Positions 48,104 through 58,409 are shown, counted from the first letter of the stretch. The stretch is 64,000 bases of DNA from Comamonas sp. B21-038 (GCF_022387135.1 NZ_CP092462.1:248001-312000), one strand, 5' to 3'. Program-made: numbers and translations. Notes: generated from the letters alone by a model not told the origin.

Positions 48104-48610
48104 TCATCGCGCGTCGAGGACGATGCGCAGGCTCGCCTCGGGCCGTGGATCGATGCGGCGGGCCAGAATTTTCCCCTCGCTGTGGGCCTCCAGGTCGGCC
48201 TGCCAGCCGGCCGCGGCCGTGGGCTTGCCCTGCAGCCAGTCAAACAGCGCGGCAATCGGCAAGCTGGTGCCCAGCAAGCTTTGGGTCAACTCGTCGAGCG
48301 AGCTGGCCTGGCGCGTCTGCGTGCCTTGCTGCGCGCTGGCCTGGCCGGGCGACCATTGCACGCGGGCGACGATATTGCCCAGCGGGTTGAGCAGCACCAG
48401 TTCGCCCGATGCGGGGCTTCCGGACAGCTCGAAGCTGCCACTGGTGCTCTGCGGTGGGCTGTCGAGCACCTGCACCGACATGCGGCCCGACCAGTAGGTC
48501 ACGCCCGGTGCGGCCTCGAGTTGGCGCGCTGCGGTACTGCAGGCCGAGAGCATGGGCAGCAGCGCAGCGCCTGCTGCGGCCAGGCAGAGGTGTCTGCGCT
48601 GCACCTTCAT
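48104..48610 (-). CDS. lolB: Outer-membrane lipoprotein insertion protein LolB
   Basis: 168 residues, signal peptide with lipobox LSAC and lipid at C24. LolB receives lipoproteins from LolA and inserts them in the outer membrane. The mature part contains VTYWSGRMSVQV...SGSFELSGSPASGELVLL NPLG-type sequence typical of the LolB core. Position between the TPR gene and ispE is the conserved place. Its ATG overlaps the TPR gene stop by four bases. Confidence 0.9.
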   Translation of the reverse strand: MKVQRRHLCLAAAGAALLPMLSACSTAARQLEAAPGVTYWSGRMSVQVLDSPPQSTSGSFELSGSPASGELVLLNPLGNIVARVQWSPGQASAQQGTQTRQASSLDELTQSLLGTSLPIAALFDWLQGKPTAAAGWQADLEAHSEGKILARRIDPRPEASLRIVLDAR

Positions 48611-50382
48611 GGTTGGATACCCAGGCGCTCGAAGGTCTTCTTGACCATGTCGTTGTTCGGCGCTGTCTTCAGAACGGTGCGCAACAGCTCTTCGGCGGGC
48701 CGGTTCTTGCCCTGTTTCCACCAGACTTCGGCCAGATGGGCTCCAATCTCGGCATCGGGTTGCTTGGTGTAAGCCTGCTCCAGCAGTTCGGCGGCGCGAT
48801 CGAGGTTGCCCAGCTTGAACTCCACCCAGCCCAGGCTGTCGGTGATGAAGGGGTCGCCGGGTGACATGCTCAGCGCCTTCTCGATCAGCCGCTTGGCTTC
48901 GTCGAGCTTGAGGCCGCGATCGGCCAGCGAGTAGCCCAGCGCGTTATAGGCATGGTGAAAATCGGGCTGCAGCTCGATCAGCTTGCGCAGCTGGGTCTCG
49001 GCCAGCTCCATGTTGTTCATGCGCTCGGCGAGCATCGCTTGCTCGTACAGCGCGTCCGGGTCCTGCGGTTGCAGTGCGACCAGGCGGCCTTGCAGCTCCA
49101 GCGCCTGTGCATAGTTCTTCGCGGTCTTTTGCAGCTGCACCTGCGCGGCCAGCTTGGCGCGCGCTTCGCCGGCATTGCCTTCGGGCAGCTGGTCCAGCAA
49201 GACCGCCGCAGCATCGTAGTGGCCCTGCTGCATCTGAATGGAGGCCTTGCGCAAGGTGGCCAGCGCGGTGTTGCCGGCCTTGGCGATCTCATCGGCCCAG
49301 CGGTCGGCCTCGGCCCATTTCTGCTGGGCCTCGGCCATCTGCTCGCGCAGCATCAGGCTTTGGATGCGCACTTCACGCTGCAGCACCGCCGAGGGGAATT
49401 TGTCGATCAGGGTGTCGAGCTTGAGCAGCGAGACATCGGCCTCGGTGTACTGCTTGAGCTGGGCTTCCAGCGCCGCCTTCAGCATCCAGGCATCGGCGGA
49501 TTCGGGGCTCAGGCGCGTGGCGTTTTCCAGCTGGGTCTTGGCCTCGGCAAAGCGCTCGGCGTTCATCAGGCTGCGCGCATAGGCCAGGTGGGCTTCGCCG
49601 CTCTTGGATTTGTTCAGAAAATCCACCACCAGCGATTCAGCGCCTGGTACACCGGCGTTGACCAGGTCGGCCGCCAGCTTGGCCGCGCTCTCGTTGTCGG
49701 GATTGAGTTGCAGCGATCTGCGGGCAGAAGCCAGTGCCTCGGTCTTCTGGTCTGCGGCCAGCTCCATGCGGCCGATGGCGGCCCAGGCCTCGGGGCCGGT
49801 GGCCGGGTTTTCGAGTTCGGGGGTCAGTGCCTCGCGCACGATGCGGGCGGCCAGGGCCTGGTCACTGAGGCGCCGGTAGATGCTGGGAATGGCGCGAATC
49901 CATTCCAGCTTTTCATCGGGCTTGGCCAGCGCGATTTCCTGCTTGAGCAGCGGACCGGTTTCCTCGCCATGGTTGGTCGAGAGCATCACCTGCAGCATGT
50001 AGCGGCTGGCCGCGCGCGATTGCGGGAAGGCGCTTTTCCAGGCCTCGGCCACCTCGGTGGCGCGGCTGGCAGAGCGCGACAGCAACGCCAGCTGCGCGCT
50101 GCGCTGGTAGACCTTTTCGTCGCCCGAGCGGCGGGCGGCGTCGAGCAGCAATTCCACGCTGGTCGCCGCATCACCACGGTAGGCGTACATTTCGCCCAGC
50201 AGCAGTTCGTAAAAAAGCTCCGCATCCAGCTCGACTCTGGCGTCGTCGGCCCGCTGGGCTGCCGCCAGCGCCAGCTGCCGCTGGGCAGCGCCGGGCTGCG
50301 GTGCTTGGGCAGGCGCTGCAAACGCGGGTGCCATCAGGCCGGAGGCCAGAAAATAAGCCAGTAAACGAAGTTTTTGCGTCAT
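48607..50382 (-). CDS. Exported tetratricopeptide repeat protein
   Basis: 591 residues with a Sec signal peptide (MTQKLRLLAYFLASGLMAPA) and TPR-type helical repeats through the whole length, strongest near the end (AYNALGYSLADRGLKLDEAK and DSLGWVEFKLGNLDRAAELL). It heads the TPR-lolB-ispE unit that is conserved in betaproteobacteria, so it may help outer-membrane assembly; this is inference from context. ATG 50382 is chosen because it starts the signal peptide. Confidence 0.88.
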   Translation of the reverse strand: MTQKLRLLAYFLASGLMAPAFAAPAQAPQPGAAQRQLALAAAQRADDARVELDAELFYELLLGEMYAYRGDAATSVELLLDAARRSGDEKVYQRSAQLALLSRSASRATEVAEAWKSAFPQSRAASRYMLQVMLSTNHGEETGPLLKQEIALAKPDEKLEWIRAIPSIYRRLSDQALAARIVREALTPELENPATGPEAWAAIGRMELAADQKTEALASARRSLQLNPDNESAAKLAADLVNAGVPGAESLVVDFLNKSKSGEAHLAYARSLMNAERFAEAKTQLENATRLSPESADAWMLKAALEAQLKQYTEADVSLLKLDTLIDKFPSAVLQREVRIQSLMLREQMAEAQQKWAEADRWADEIAKAGNTALATLRKASIQMQQGHYDAAAVLLDQLPEGNAGEARAKLAAQVQLQKTAKNYAQALELQGRLVALQPQDPDALYEQAMLAERMNNMELAETQLRKLIELQPDFHHAYNALGYSLADRGLKLDEAKRLIEKALSMSPGDPFITDSLGWVEFKLGNLDRAAELLEQAYTKQPDAEIGAHLAEVWWKQGKNRPAEELLRTVLKTAPNNDMVKKTFERLGIQP

Positions 50383-50427
50383 CGGCCCATAATAAACGAT
50401 GCCCAAGGGCCTTGCAGAAGGAAGAAA

Positions 50428-51240
50428 GTGCCAGAGTTACCAGAAGTGGAAGTCACGCGGCGAGGACTGATTGCGCCGCTGCAAGGCGCGCGCATTGCGT
50501 CCGTGCGGATCGGAAAACCTTTGCGCTGGCCGCTGGGTATCGAGACCGCAGCGTTGGCTGGCCGCACCATCACCGATGTGCAGCGCCGGGGCAAGTACAT
50601 CGTGCTGGCGCTGGACCAGGGTGTGGTGCTGATACACCTGGGCATGTCCGGCAGCCTGCAGGTCAGCCCGATGGATGCGCCTGCCGGCCCGCATGACCAT
50701 TTTGACCTGTTCACCGACCAGCATCTGCTGCGCCTGCATGATCCGCGCCGGTTTGGTGCGGTGGTGTGGTCGCCCGACACCGAATCGGGCATGGCCGCGA
50801 AGCTGTTGGCCAACCTGGGCGTGGAGCCCTTGGGCGCCGGCTTCAGCTTTGAGCACCTGTGGGCCGGGCTGCAAAAATCGCGCATGCCGGTCAAGCAGCT
50901 GCTGCTGGGCGGGCAGGTGGTCGTCGGCGTGGGCAATATCTACGCCAGTGAGGTGCTGTTCCTGGCCGGCATAGCGCCCACCAAACCGGCCAACCAGACC
51001 ACGCGGCCCCAGGCACGACGCCTGCATGCGGCGATTGTCGAAGTGCTGACCCGCTCGATTGCACTGGGCGGCAGCACCTTGCGCGACTTTGTCCAGGTCA
51101 ATGGCTATGCCGGTGCTTTCCAGGCGCAGGCCAGCGTCTATGGCCGGGCCGGAGCGCCTTGCCCGCGATGCGGCCAGCCGGTGCAGGTCATCAAGCAAGG
51201 GCAGCGCAGCACCTATTTCTGCAAGCGCTGCCAGAAATAA
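50428..51240 (+). CDS. mutM: Formamidopyrimidine-DNA glycosylase
   Basis: 270 residues. Removes 8-oxoguanine and formamidopyrimidines from DNA. The N-terminus PELPEVEVTRRGL needs Pro at position 2 as catalytic nucleophile after Met removal; this fixes GTG 50428 as the start, with AGAAGGAAG upstream. The C-terminal zinc finger is CPRCGQ...TYFCKRCQ. mutY, which acts in the same oxidised-guanine system, follows 89 bases later. Confidence 0.96.
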   Translation: MPELPEVEVTRRGLIAPLQGARIASVRIGKPLRWPLGIETAALAGRTITDVQRRGKYIVLALDQGVVLIHLGMSGSLQVSPMDAPAGPHDHFDLFTDQHLLRLHDPRRFGAVVWSPDTESGMAAKLLANLGVEPLGAGFSFEHLWAGLQKSRMPVKQLLLGGQVVVGVGNIYASEVLFLAGIAPTKPANQTTRPQARRLHAAIVEVLTRSIALGGSTLRDFVQVNGYAGAFQAQASVYGRAGAPCPRCGQPVQVIKQGQRSTYFCKRCQK

Positions 51241-51329
51241 ACACAGATAAACACAGGGCTGGCGGGCCGCTCCAGCGCGGCCGCCCCCACAGCCCCCGAT
51301 AACTATTCCATCCCCCGAGAACAGCGATT

Positions 51330-52367
51330 GTGAGCCGATTTTCCGAACAGATCGTGGCCTGGCAGACAGTCCACGGAAGACACCACCTGCCTTGGCAGAA
51401 CACCCAGGATGCCTACCGCGTCTGGCTGTCCGAGATCATGCTGCAGCAAACCCAGGTCAGCACTGTGCTGGGCTACTACGAGCGGTTCTTGCAGCGCTGC
51501 CCCACGGTGGCCGATCTGGCCGCGGCCAGCGATGAAGAAGTCATGGCGCTGTGGAGCGGCCTGGGCTACTACAGCCGCGCACGCAACCTGCACCGCTGCG
51601 CCAAGGAGGTGATGGACCGCTTTGGCGGTGCGTTCCCGCACACGGTGGAAGAGCTCTCGTCCTTGCCCGGCATTGGCCGCTCGACCGCAGGCGCGATCGC
51701 CTCGTTCTGCTTTGCGCAGCGGGCTGCCATTCTGGATGCCAATGTCAAAAGGGTGCTCACCCGCGTGCTGGGCTTTGAGGACGACCTGGCCAGCAGCGCT
51801 GCCGAGAAAAAGCTCTGGGCGCTGGCCGAAGACCTGCTGCCCACCACCGACCTGGCGCGCAACATGCCGCGCTACACGCAGGGCATGATGGACATGGGGG
51901 CCACGATCTGCACCGCCAAAAAGCCCAGTTGCCTGCTGTGCCCGGTGCACGGTGATTGCGTGGCGCACCGCCAGGGCCAGCCCGAGCGCTATCCCGTCAA
52001 GACCAAGAAACTCAAGCGCAGCGCCGCCAGTTGGTGGCTGCTGTGCTGGCAACGGCCCGATGGCGCCATCTGGCTGGAAAAGCGCCCGGCACCGGGCATC
52101 TGGGCCGGCCTGTTCTGCATGCCGGTCTGCGACAGCGAAGAGGCACTGTTCCAGCAGGCGGCCCAGCACGGTGCCACGTCAGCGCCAGTGCATGGCGCCG
52201 CTTTTTTGCATGTGCTCACCCACAAGGATCTGCATCTGCATCCAGTGCGGGTCCCCGTTGCTGCCGATTTTGTGCCGGCACAACCGGGCCAGTGGGTGCT
52301 GCCTGCACAGTGGCCCGATGTGGGCCTGCCTGCACCGGTTCGCAGTCTGCTGCAGCGCGGGTTCTGA
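51330..52367 (+). CDS. mutY: A/G-specific adenine DNA glycosylase
   Basis: 345 residues. Removes adenine opposite 8-oxoguanine. Motifs: SEIMLQQTQV with catalytic Glu, helix-hairpin-helix LPGIGRSTAGAI, catalytic Asp in ILDANVKRVL, the [4Fe-4S] loop CTAKKPSCLLCPVHGDC, and the C-terminal NUDIX-like domain that reads 8-oxoG. Starts at GTG 51330, giving MSRFSEQIV; Shine-Dalgarno weak. Confidence 0.96.
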   Translation: MSRFSEQIVAWQTVHGRHHLPWQNTQDAYRVWLSEIMLQQTQVSTVLGYYERFLQRCPTVADLAAASDEEVMALWSGLGYYSRARNLHRCAKEVMDRFGGAFPHTVEELSSLPGIGRSTAGAIASFCFAQRAAILDANVKRVLTRVLGFEDDLASSAAEKKLWALAEDLLPTTDLARNMPRYTQGMMDMGATICTAKKPSCLLCPVHGDCVAHRQGQPERYPVKTKKLKRSAASWWLLCWQRPDGAIWLEKRPAPGIWAGLFCMPVCDSEEALFQQAAQHGATSAPVHGAAFLHVLTHKDLHLHPVRVPVAADFVPAQPGQWVLPAQWPDVGLPAPVRSLLQRGF

Positions 52368-52475
52368 GGCGGGCCGGGGCAGCAGGCACTGGCGTCGATT
52401 GCAGTGCTTGTCCTGCAATGGGCACCGCTGGGCGGCGCTTAGACTGCAGCCATCTTTTTGCTTTGAAAGTGCGCC

Positions 52476-52712
52476 ATGGAACCCACTGTCCATCCGTTCT
52501 CGTCCCTGTTCCAGCAACTGGGCCTGCCCGATGACGATGCATCGATTCGCGCGTTCATCGAAACGCACCGCCCGCTGCCCGACACCTTGCTGATGGCAGA
52601 CGCTCCGTTCTGGTCACCGGCACAGGCGCGCTTTTTGCGGGAGAGCATCACCGCCGATGCCGATTGGGCGAACGTGGTGGACCAGCTCAGCGTCGCTTTG
52701 CGCACCGAATAG
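52476..52712 (+). CDS. DUF2789 family protein
   Basis: 78 residues. The sequence HPFSSLFQQLGLPDDDASIR and DAPFWSPAQARFLRESITAD matches DUF2789, a small conserved proteobacterial family with no known role. ATG 52476. Convergent with rapZ eight bases away. Confidence 0.85.
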   Translation: MEPTVHPFSSLFQQLGLPDDDASIRAFIETHRPLPDTLLMADAPFWSPAQARFLRESITADADWANVVDQLSVALRTE

Positions 52713-52720
52713 CCAAGGCT

Positions 52721-53617
52721 TTATCCGCTGTGCTTGGCGCCCAGTTCGCGGTGGCGCTGCAAGGTGGTCCAGCGGTCTCCAAAGTGCTGGGCCAGCGCAT
52801 TGACCAGGTAGACCGAGCGGTGCTGGCCACCGGTGCAGCCCACCGATACCGTAGCGTAGCTGCGGTGGTTTTTCACCAGCTCCGGCAGCCAGTTGTCCAG
52901 AAAGTTGATGATGTCGTTTTGCATCTGCAGCACCTTGGGCTGCTGAGCCAGAAAGTTGGCGACCGGCGCTTCCAATCCCGTGTGCGGTCGCAGCTCGGGC
53001 TCGTAGTAAGGGTTGGGCAGCATGCGCACATCGAACATGTAATCGCTGTCGATCGGAATGCCGTGCTTGAAGCCAAAGGACTGGAACAGCAAGGTCAGGC
53101 TCGATTGCGGTGCCTGGATCCAGTCCTTGATCTGCGCTTGCAGCTGCGAGCCGCGCATATTGCTGGTGTCGATGACATGGGCCTGTTCGCGCAGATCGGC
53201 CAGCAACGCGCGCTCTTCCTCAATCATCTGCACCAGCGCGCGCGGGCCTTCCTGCAGTTTTTCGTTGGTCAGCGGATGGCGCCTGCGGGTTTCGGAAAAG
53301 CGGCGCATCAGCGTATCGCGCTGCGCGTCCATGTAGATCAGCCGAACCTGGGCGCCAGCGGCGCGCAGGCGGTCGAGCTGCGCAGGCACCAGGTACAGGC
53401 CCTTGGCACTGCGCGCATCGATGGCGATGGCCACGCGGCTGCCATGCTGCCACTGCTCCAGCGACACCAGCGCCTGCAGCAGCTCGGGCGGAAAGTTGTC
53501 CACACAGTAGTAGCCCACGTCTTCAAGCGCGTGCAGCGCCACGGACTTGCCCGAGCCGGCCATGCCGGTAATGACCACCACTTCGAGCGGCTGTGAGAGG
53601 GATGTCTTAACGGTCAT
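52721..53617 (-). CDS. rapZ: RNase adapter / nucleotide-binding protein RapZ
   Basis: 298 residues. Walker [12 protein letters not shown] near residues 18-28 and the C-terminal [20 protein letters not shown] are diagnostic of RapZ (YvcJ), which in enterobacteria guides RNase E to an sRNA controlling glmS. Whether that circuit exists here is not shown. The gene begins inside the recN end (11-base overlap), in the order nadK-recN-rapZ. Confidence 0.94.
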   Translation of the reverse strand: MTVKTSLSQPLEVVVITGMAGSGKSVALHALEDVGYYCVDNFPPELLQALVSLEQWQHGSRVAIAIDARSAKGLYLVPAQLDRLRAAGAQVRLIYMDAQRDTLMRRFSETRRRHPLTNEKLQEGPRALVQMIEEERALLADLREQAHVIDTSNMRGSQLQAQIKDWIQAPQSSLTLLFQSFGFKHGIPIDSDYMFDVRMLPNPYYEPELRPHTGLEAPVANFLAQQPKVLQMQNDIINFLDNWLPELVKNHRSYATVSVGCTGGQHRSVYLVNALAQHFGDRWTTLQRHRELGAKHSG

Positions 53618-55265
53618 TCATTCCTCCGGCAATCATCTCTTGGGCATGGGCCCGGCTCGTCGCAGACAGGTTCTCGCCGCCGAGCATGCGGGCAATTTCA
53701 TTGATCCGTTCGTCATCGGCCACGGTGCGGATATGGCTGGTGGTGCCACCCTTGCTGCGTTGCTTGGCCACCAGCAGATGGTGGTCGCCGCGCGCGGCCA
53801 CCTGGGCCAGGTGGGTCACGGCCAGCACCTGTCGGTCGCGCCCCAGTGCCCGCATCACACGGCCGACCGAATCGGCCACGGCGCCGCCAATGCCCGAGTC
53901 GATCTCGTCAAAGATCAGTGTGGGTGCCTGGCCGAGCTGGCTGGTCGAGATCGCAATTGCCAGCGAGATGCGCGAGAGCTCGCCGCCCGAGGCCACCTTG
54001 GCGATCGGCTTGGGGTCGGTGCCCGGGTGGCCGGCCACCAGCAGCTCCACATCGTCGATGCCATCGCTGCGCGGTTCGCGCGCCGGGCTGACCTGGGCCA
54101 CAAAACGGCCGCCGGCCATGCCCAGGTCCTGCATCGCCGCAGTGATGGCCTTGGACAGGCGCTTGGCCGCCTGTTGGCGCGCCTGGCTCAGCGTGGCGGC
54201 TACCTTTTGGTAGGCCTCCTGCGCCTGCTGGGCATTCTTGGTGAGCTGCACCATGTCGGACGAGGCCTCCAGCGCCAGCAGCTCGGCATGCCAGCCCTGC
54301 AGCAGCGCGGGCAGGTCTTCGGGCGCACGCTTGTAGCGGCGCGCCAGCGATATCCAGCTGCCCAGGCGCTGGTCCAGCTGTTCGAGCTTGTCCGGGTCCA
54401 GCTCCGCATGGCGCAGGTAGCCGTTGAGCGAGCGCATCACGTCTTCGAGCTGGGCCAGACACGACTCCAGCGACTCGGCCATCGCGGAGAAACCGGGCTC
54501 CACATGGGCCTGGTCCTGCAGCGCGTGCAGGCTGCGGTTGACCTGCGTGATGGCGCCACCGTCTTCGCCTTCCAGGCTGGCGATGGCGTTGTTGGCCGCA
54601 TCCATCAAGGCCTGGGCATTGGACAGGCGTCCGTGCTGGGTGTTGAGCTCTTCCCATTCCTGCGGGCCGGGCGCGAGCTTGTCGATTTCGGCAATCTGCC
54701 AGAGCAGGCGTTCGCGCTCGCGCTGGTGGGTTTCTTCCATGCTGCGGGCCTGCTGCAAGGCCTTGTCGGCACTGCGCCACTGCGCGTAGGCGCGCTGGGT
54801 GGGCGTGCTGTCGGCGCCGGCATAGGCATCGAGCAGCTGGCGCACCGATTCGGGCTGGGTCAGCCCCTGCCAGGCATGCTGGCCATGGATATCGACCAGC
54901 GCGCCGGCAATGCTGCGCAGCTGCGTGGCGGTGGCGGGCACGCCATTGATCCAGAACTTGCTCTTGCCCTGCGCATCGATCACGCGGCGCAGCAGCAGGG
55001 TTTCTTCGCCCGGCATGTCGTTGTCGCTGAGAAAGCCTTCCAGCGTGGCGGGCGTATCGAACTCGGCCATCAACTCGGCGCGGCTGGCGCCCTGGCGCAC
55101 AAAGCCGGTGTCGGCGCGGTGCCCCAGCACCAGCTGCAATGCATCGATCAGGATCGATTTACCGGCGCCCGTCTCGCCCGTCAGCGCCGTGAAACCGGTC
55201 TGGAAATCCACCTCCAGCTGCTCGACGATGACGAAATCACGCAAGCCAATGCGTCTGAGGCTCAT
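53607..55265 (-). CDS. recN: DNA repair protein RecN
   Basis: 552 residues. SMC-like ATPase for double-strand break repair. Walker [15 protein letters not shown] near residue 31, long coiled-coil arms, then the C-terminal signature and Walker B region ([16 protein letters not shown] and [12 protein letters not shown]). It overlaps nadK upstream by four bases and rapZ downstream by 11. Confidence 0.96.
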   Translation of the reverse strand: MSLRRIGLRDFVIVEQLEVDFQTGFTALTGETGAGKSILIDALQLVLGHRADTGFVRQGASRAELMAEFDTPATLEGFLSDNDMPGEETLLLRRVIDAQGKSKFWINGVPATATQLRSIAGALVDIHGQHAWQGLTQPESVRQLLDAYAGADSTPTQRAYAQWRSADKALQQARSMEETHQRERERLLWQIAEIDKLAPGPQEWEELNTQHGRLSNAQALMDAANNAIASLEGEDGGAITQVNRSLHALQDQAHVEPGFSAMAESLESCLAQLEDVMRSLNGYLRHAELDPDKLEQLDQRLGSWISLARRYKRAPEDLPALLQGWHAELLALEASSDMVQLTKNAQQAQEAYQKVAATLSQARQQAAKRLSKAITAAMQDLGMAGGRFVAQVSPAREPRSDGIDDVELLVAGHPGTDPKPIAKVASGGELSRISLAIAISTSQLGQAPTLIFDEIDSGIGGAVADSVGRVMRALGRDRQVLAVTHLAQVAARGDHHLLVAKQRSKGGTTSHIRTVADDERINEIARMLGGENLSATSRAHAQEMIAGGMNDR

Positions 55266-56164
55266 GGCGTGATGCCCCCTTCGTTCCAGCCCAGCTTTTT
55301 GCGCAAGGTGGCGTAGTAGTTCCAGCCCCGGGGGTGCAGAAAGCGCGCCTTGTGCGGCGCGCTGCGCACCAGAATCTTGTCACCGCGCAGGATCGAGGCC
55401 AGCGACTGCATGTCGAAATTGGCAGCGACATCGCGCCCGCCAATCACCTCGATCGAAATTTCCTGCGTGTCCGGAATCACGCTGGGCCGGTTGGACAGCA
55501 TGTGGGGCGCAATCGGCGCCATCACCCAGCAAGGCACCGTCGGGTGCACGATGGGGCCGCCGACCGACAGCGCATAGGCGGTCGAGCCCGTCGGCGTCGC
55601 AATGATCAGACCGTCCGCACGCTGGTTGGCGACCAGCTGGCCATCGACCTCGACCCGCAGCTCGACCATGCCCGAGGTACCACCCCGGTTCACCACCACA
55701 TCGTTGAAGGCCAGGGCCTCGAAGACGCATTGGCCTTCGCGCATCACGCGGGCGTGGATCATCGAGCGCACTTCTTCTTCGTATTCGCCGGCCAGAATGG
55801 CCGACAGCGGGCCCATGAAGGTCTGCAGCGGCACGTCGGTCACAAAGCCCAGGCGCCCCTGGTTGATGCCGACCAACGGCGTGTTGTACTGGGCCAACTC
55901 ACGTCCCACACCGAGCATGGTGCCGTCACCGCCCAGCACGATGACCAGGTCGCAGCGCTCACCGATCTGCTGCATGCTGAGCGTGGGGTAGTGTTCCATG
56001 CCGGTGAAGGCGGCGGTTTCCTTCTCCAGGAATGCAGTGCCGCCCTGGGCCTCGATATAGCAGGCGATCTGGCTGAAGGCCGCATAGGACTGCTGGCGCA
56101 CCTCGGCAGTGGGGGGCGCATGGTGTTTGCCGATCAGGGCAATGTGTTGAAAGCGAGACTGCAT
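55262..56164 (-). CDS. nadK: NAD kinase
   Basis: 300 residues. Phosphorylates NAD to NADP. Motifs: [25 protein letters not shown] and [22 protein letters not shown] 56164 gives [12 protein letters not shown]; a TTG two codons upstream is ignored. First gene of the nadK-recN-rapZ unit, divergent from hrcA, an arrangement usual in betaproteobacteria. Confidence 0.96.
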   Translation of the reverse strand: MQSRFQHIALIGKHHAPPTAEVRQQSYAAFSQIACYIEAQGGTAFLEKETAAFTGMEHYPTLSMQQIGERCDLVIVLGGDGTMLGVGRELAQYNTPLVGINQGRLGFVTDVPLQTFMGPLSAILAGEYEEEVRSMIHARVMREGQCVFEALAFNDVVVNRGGTSGMVELRVEVDGQLVANQRADGLIIATPTGSTAYALSVGGPIVHPTVPCWVMAPIAPHMLSNRPSVIPDTQEISIEVIGGRDVAANFDMQSLASILRGDKILVRSAPHKARFLHPRGWNYYATLRKKLGWNEGGITP

Positions 56165-56483
56165 ACGCAAATTACATCACCAAAGTGACGCAATCTTTTT
56201 GAATTTCTTGAGCAGCCCCAGGTTGCAGCTGCTGCCTGCCCTGCGAAGGCATGCCGCGCCGGTAGCCAGGGCTGGGCCTGAAGCCACTCGGGCGTGTGCA
56301 GGCAGACGCACCGGGCAGCCACAGCGCCATTGTTGCATGGCTACAAAAATCCAGAGCAGCGCAGCCCTTCCGGCGTTCCGGCGTTCCGGCGTTCGGGCAT
56401 CCGGCACTGCCCCGGCCCCTGCATTACCCTTGGTCCGCGCAATACCTGCCGCCAGGACCGGCGGACACGGATAAAATGCGCCC
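56165..56483. other. Divergent intergenic region nadK-hrcA
   Basis: 319 bases without a gene. It must carry both promoters. I found no CIRCE element (TTAGCACTC-n9-GAGTGCTAA) here, so hrcA does not appear to repress itself through this site. A short tandem repeat lies at 56368. Confidence 0.55.
56368..56399. repeat. Eight-base tandem repeat
   Basis: Three exact copies of TTCCGGCG plus one variant copy (TTCGGGCA), 85 bases upstream of the hrcA start. Such a tract could change copy number by slippage. Confidence 0.6.
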
Positions 56484-57485
56484 ATGCTCGATGACCGTGC
56501 CCGGCTGCTGCTCAAAACCCTGGTGGAACGCTATATTGCGGATGGCCATCCGGTGGGATCCCGTGCACTCACGCAGGAGCCCGGGCTGGATTTTTCGCCG
56601 GCCACCATCCGCAACGTAATGGCCGACCTCGAAAGCCTGGGCCTGATCGCCAGCCCCTACACCTCCGCCGGCCGCATTCCCACCGCCAAGGGCTACCGCC
56701 TGTTTGTCGACACGATGCTGACGGTGGACGCGGACCAGGTCGTCGCCGCCGAAATTGCGCCTGAGCAGCCGCAAAAGGTCATCACCAGCGCCGCAGGCGT
56801 GCTGTCGGAGCTGTCGCAGTTTGTCGGTGTGGTGCAGGCGCCGCGCAAAAGCTCCTCGTTCCGGCATATCGAGTTCTTGCGCCTGTCGGAAAAGCGCATC
56901 CTGCTGATCCTGGTCTCGCCCGAAGGCGATGTGCAAAACCGCGTGATCTTCACCGAATCGGACTACTCCCAGAGCCAGCTGATCGAGACCGCCAACTACC
57001 TCAATGCCCATTACGCCGGACTGGCGATGGAGCAGGTGCGCCAGCTGTTGCGCAAGGAAGTCGACAGCCTGCGCGACGAGATTGCCGCGCTGATGCTGGC
57101 GGCGGTGAATGTGGATGAAGATGCCGAAGCCGCCCCGCATGAACTGGTGATTGCCGGCGAGCGCAACCTGCTGGCCGTCAGCGATTTCAGCAACGACATG
57201 ACCAACTTGCGCCGGGCCTTTGACCTGTTCGAACAAAAGACCCAGATCCTGCACTTGCTGGAGAATTCCAACCGCGCCGAAGGAGTGCAAATCTACATCG
57301 GCGGCGAGAGCCAGCTGCTGTCCGTCGAGGAGCTTTCGGTGGTCAGCACCCCCTACCAGGTCAACGGCAAAGTGGTCGGCACCCTGGGCGTCATCGGCCC
57401 CAAACGCATGCCTTACGAGAAGATGATCCAGATCGTTGGAATCACCTCAAAGCTCGTCTCCAACGCACTGAGCCATCCGAAATAA
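56484..57485 (+). CDS. hrcA: Heat-inducible transcription repressor HrcA
   Basis: 333 residues. Represses heat-shock genes through CIRCE sites. N-terminal winged helix: [20 protein letters not shown] and [17 protein letters not shown]; then [20 protein letters not shown] and a GAF-like dimerisation domain. ATG 56484 gives [11 protein letters not shown]. The target genes (groESL) are not in the window. Confidence 0.95.
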   Translation: MLDDRARLLLKTLVERYIADGHPVGSRALTQEPGLDFSPATIRNVMADLESLGLIASPYTSAGRIPTAKGYRLFVDTMLTVDADQVVAAEIAPEQPQKVITSAAGVLSELSQFVGVVQAPRKSSSFRHIEFLRLSEKRILLILVSPEGDVQNRVIFTESDYSQSQLIETANYLNAHYAGLAMEQVRQLLRKEVDSLRDEIAALMLAAVNVDEDAEAAPHELVIAGERNLLAVSDFSNDMTNLRRAFDLFEQKTQILHLLENSNRAEGVQIYIGGESQLLSVEELSVVSTPYQVNGKVVGTLGVIGPKRMPYEKMIQIVGITSKLVSNALSHPK

Positions 57486-57537
57486 ACGCTAGAATGCAAA
57501 GCTTCACTCGCCGGGGATCCCGGCAAGTGGTGGTGCC

Positions 57538-57614
57538 GGGGCGTTAGCTCAGTTGGTTAGAGCAGAGGACTCATAATCCTTTGGTCGCGGGTTCAAGTCC
57601 CTCACGCCCTACCA
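57538..57614 (+). tRNA. tRNA with CAT anticodon (elongator Met or lysidine-modified Ile2)
   Basis: 77 bases with encoded CCA. Acceptor GGGGCGT pairs with ACGCCCT, giving a G1-U72 wobble at the end; discriminator A73. Anticodon stem AGGA/TCCT, loop CTCATAA. D-arm with AGCTCAGTTGGTTAGAGC. It lacks the tRNA-fMet signs (mismatch at 1-72 with three GC pairs below the loop). The variable region TTGGTCGC resembles tRNA-Ile2 more than E. coli tRNA-Met, but sequence alone does not settle the amino acid. Confidence 0.9.
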
Positions 57615-57627
57615 TATTCATTGGCTG

Positions 57628-57662
57628 CACAGCTATCATTTTTGATGCTGTGCGGCTTTTTT
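57628..57662 (+). terminator. Terminator after the CAT tRNA
   Basis: CACAGC-t-ATCA stem pairing with TGAT-GCTGTG, followed by CGGC and six T. It is 13 bases past the CCA end. Confidence 0.8.
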
Positions 57663-57768
57663 ATTGGTGCTTATGTGCATAGCTTGTGCGCTGTCTTGCT
57701 GGCAAAGCGGCGCCGATTGCCTGGTAGAGCTCAGGCCTCGCCCTGGGCCTGGTCCATTGCAAGGGGCG

Positions 57769-58104
57769 TCAGGAATACATCTCCTGCAGTGCCTTGAGAC
57801 AAGCTTGCGTTACGTGGGTTTTCAGATCGCCCCGTTTATCAATGAGGCGTGACTTGTCTACTGCTCGCATCTGGTCCAAAAGAATCAGTCCCTTGCTGCT
57901 TTGAAATGTCACCGGAATGCGGAATGGGGCAGCATGGCTGCCGGTTGTCATCGGTGCGACCGTAACGATGCCCAATGCGAGGTTCATTTCATCGGGCGAC
58001 AGCACCACGCAAGGGCGCGTCTTCTGGATTTCCTTGCCCTGTGTGGGATCAAGATTGATGAGCCAGATTTCACCGCGCTTGACACAGTGGCTTGCGTTCA
58101 CCAT
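57769..58104 (-). CDS. MazF/PemK family toxin (mRNA endoribonuclease)
   Basis: 111 residues. The PemK/MazF fold is shown by VKRGEIWLINLDPTQGKEIQ, KTRPCVVLSPDEMN, VAPMTTGSH and LLDQMRAVDKSRL. Such toxins cut mRNA at short motifs when free of antitoxin. It follows the antitoxin gene with a seven-base overlap, the usual type II order. GC content is lower than in neighbouring genes, as expected for a mobile module placed behind a tRNA. Confidence 0.92.
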   Translation of the reverse strand: MVNASHCVKRGEIWLINLDPTQGKEIQKTRPCVVLSPDEMNLALGIVTVAPMTTGSHAAPFRIPVTFQSSKGLILLDQMRAVDKSRLIDKRGDLKTHVTQACLKALQEMYS

Positions 58105-58397
58105 TCGACAGGTCCCCCGGTAAGTTGCGGGCTGGAGGTTTCTTCTCCCCAAACAAGATCTGCATCCGCTGCGTTGCCGAACTCGCCCATGACAAGACGG
58201 TCATCATTCGATTGAGCTATGGCAGCCGCAGCCTCTGCCCAGCCGCTGCGTAAAGCAGGCTGAGCCTTGATGACGATCGATCCATCGATGACTTCGACGT
58301 CAGCTACCTGTGCTGTGTCCAGGCCGGCCTGAGCCAGCAAGGCTTTCGGTAACACGACTCCCTTGCTGTTGCCGAATGCGCGAATGGTGAGCTGCAT
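58098..58397 (-). CDS. MazE-type antitoxin (AbrB/SpoVT fold)
   Basis: 99 residues. The N-terminal AbrB-like swapped-hairpin domain is MQLTIRAFGNSKGVVLPKAL (residues 1-50); the C-terminal tail is acidic and would wrap the toxin. ATG 58397 is preceded by AAGGAG at five bases; a GTG two codons upstream overlaps that site. It lies before and overlaps the toxin gene. Confidence 0.9.
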   Translation of the reverse strand: MQLTIRAFGNSKGVVLPKALLAQAGLDTAQVADVEVIDGSIVIKAQPALRSGWAEAAAAIAQSNDDRLVMGEFGNAADADLVWGEETSSPQLTGGPVEW

Positions 58398-58409
58398 AGT
58401 CACTCCTTG

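Noticed and set aside
56165..56483. CIRCE element upstream of hrcA
   Set aside because: Searched for TTAGCACTC and GAGTGCTAA by eye; neither is present.
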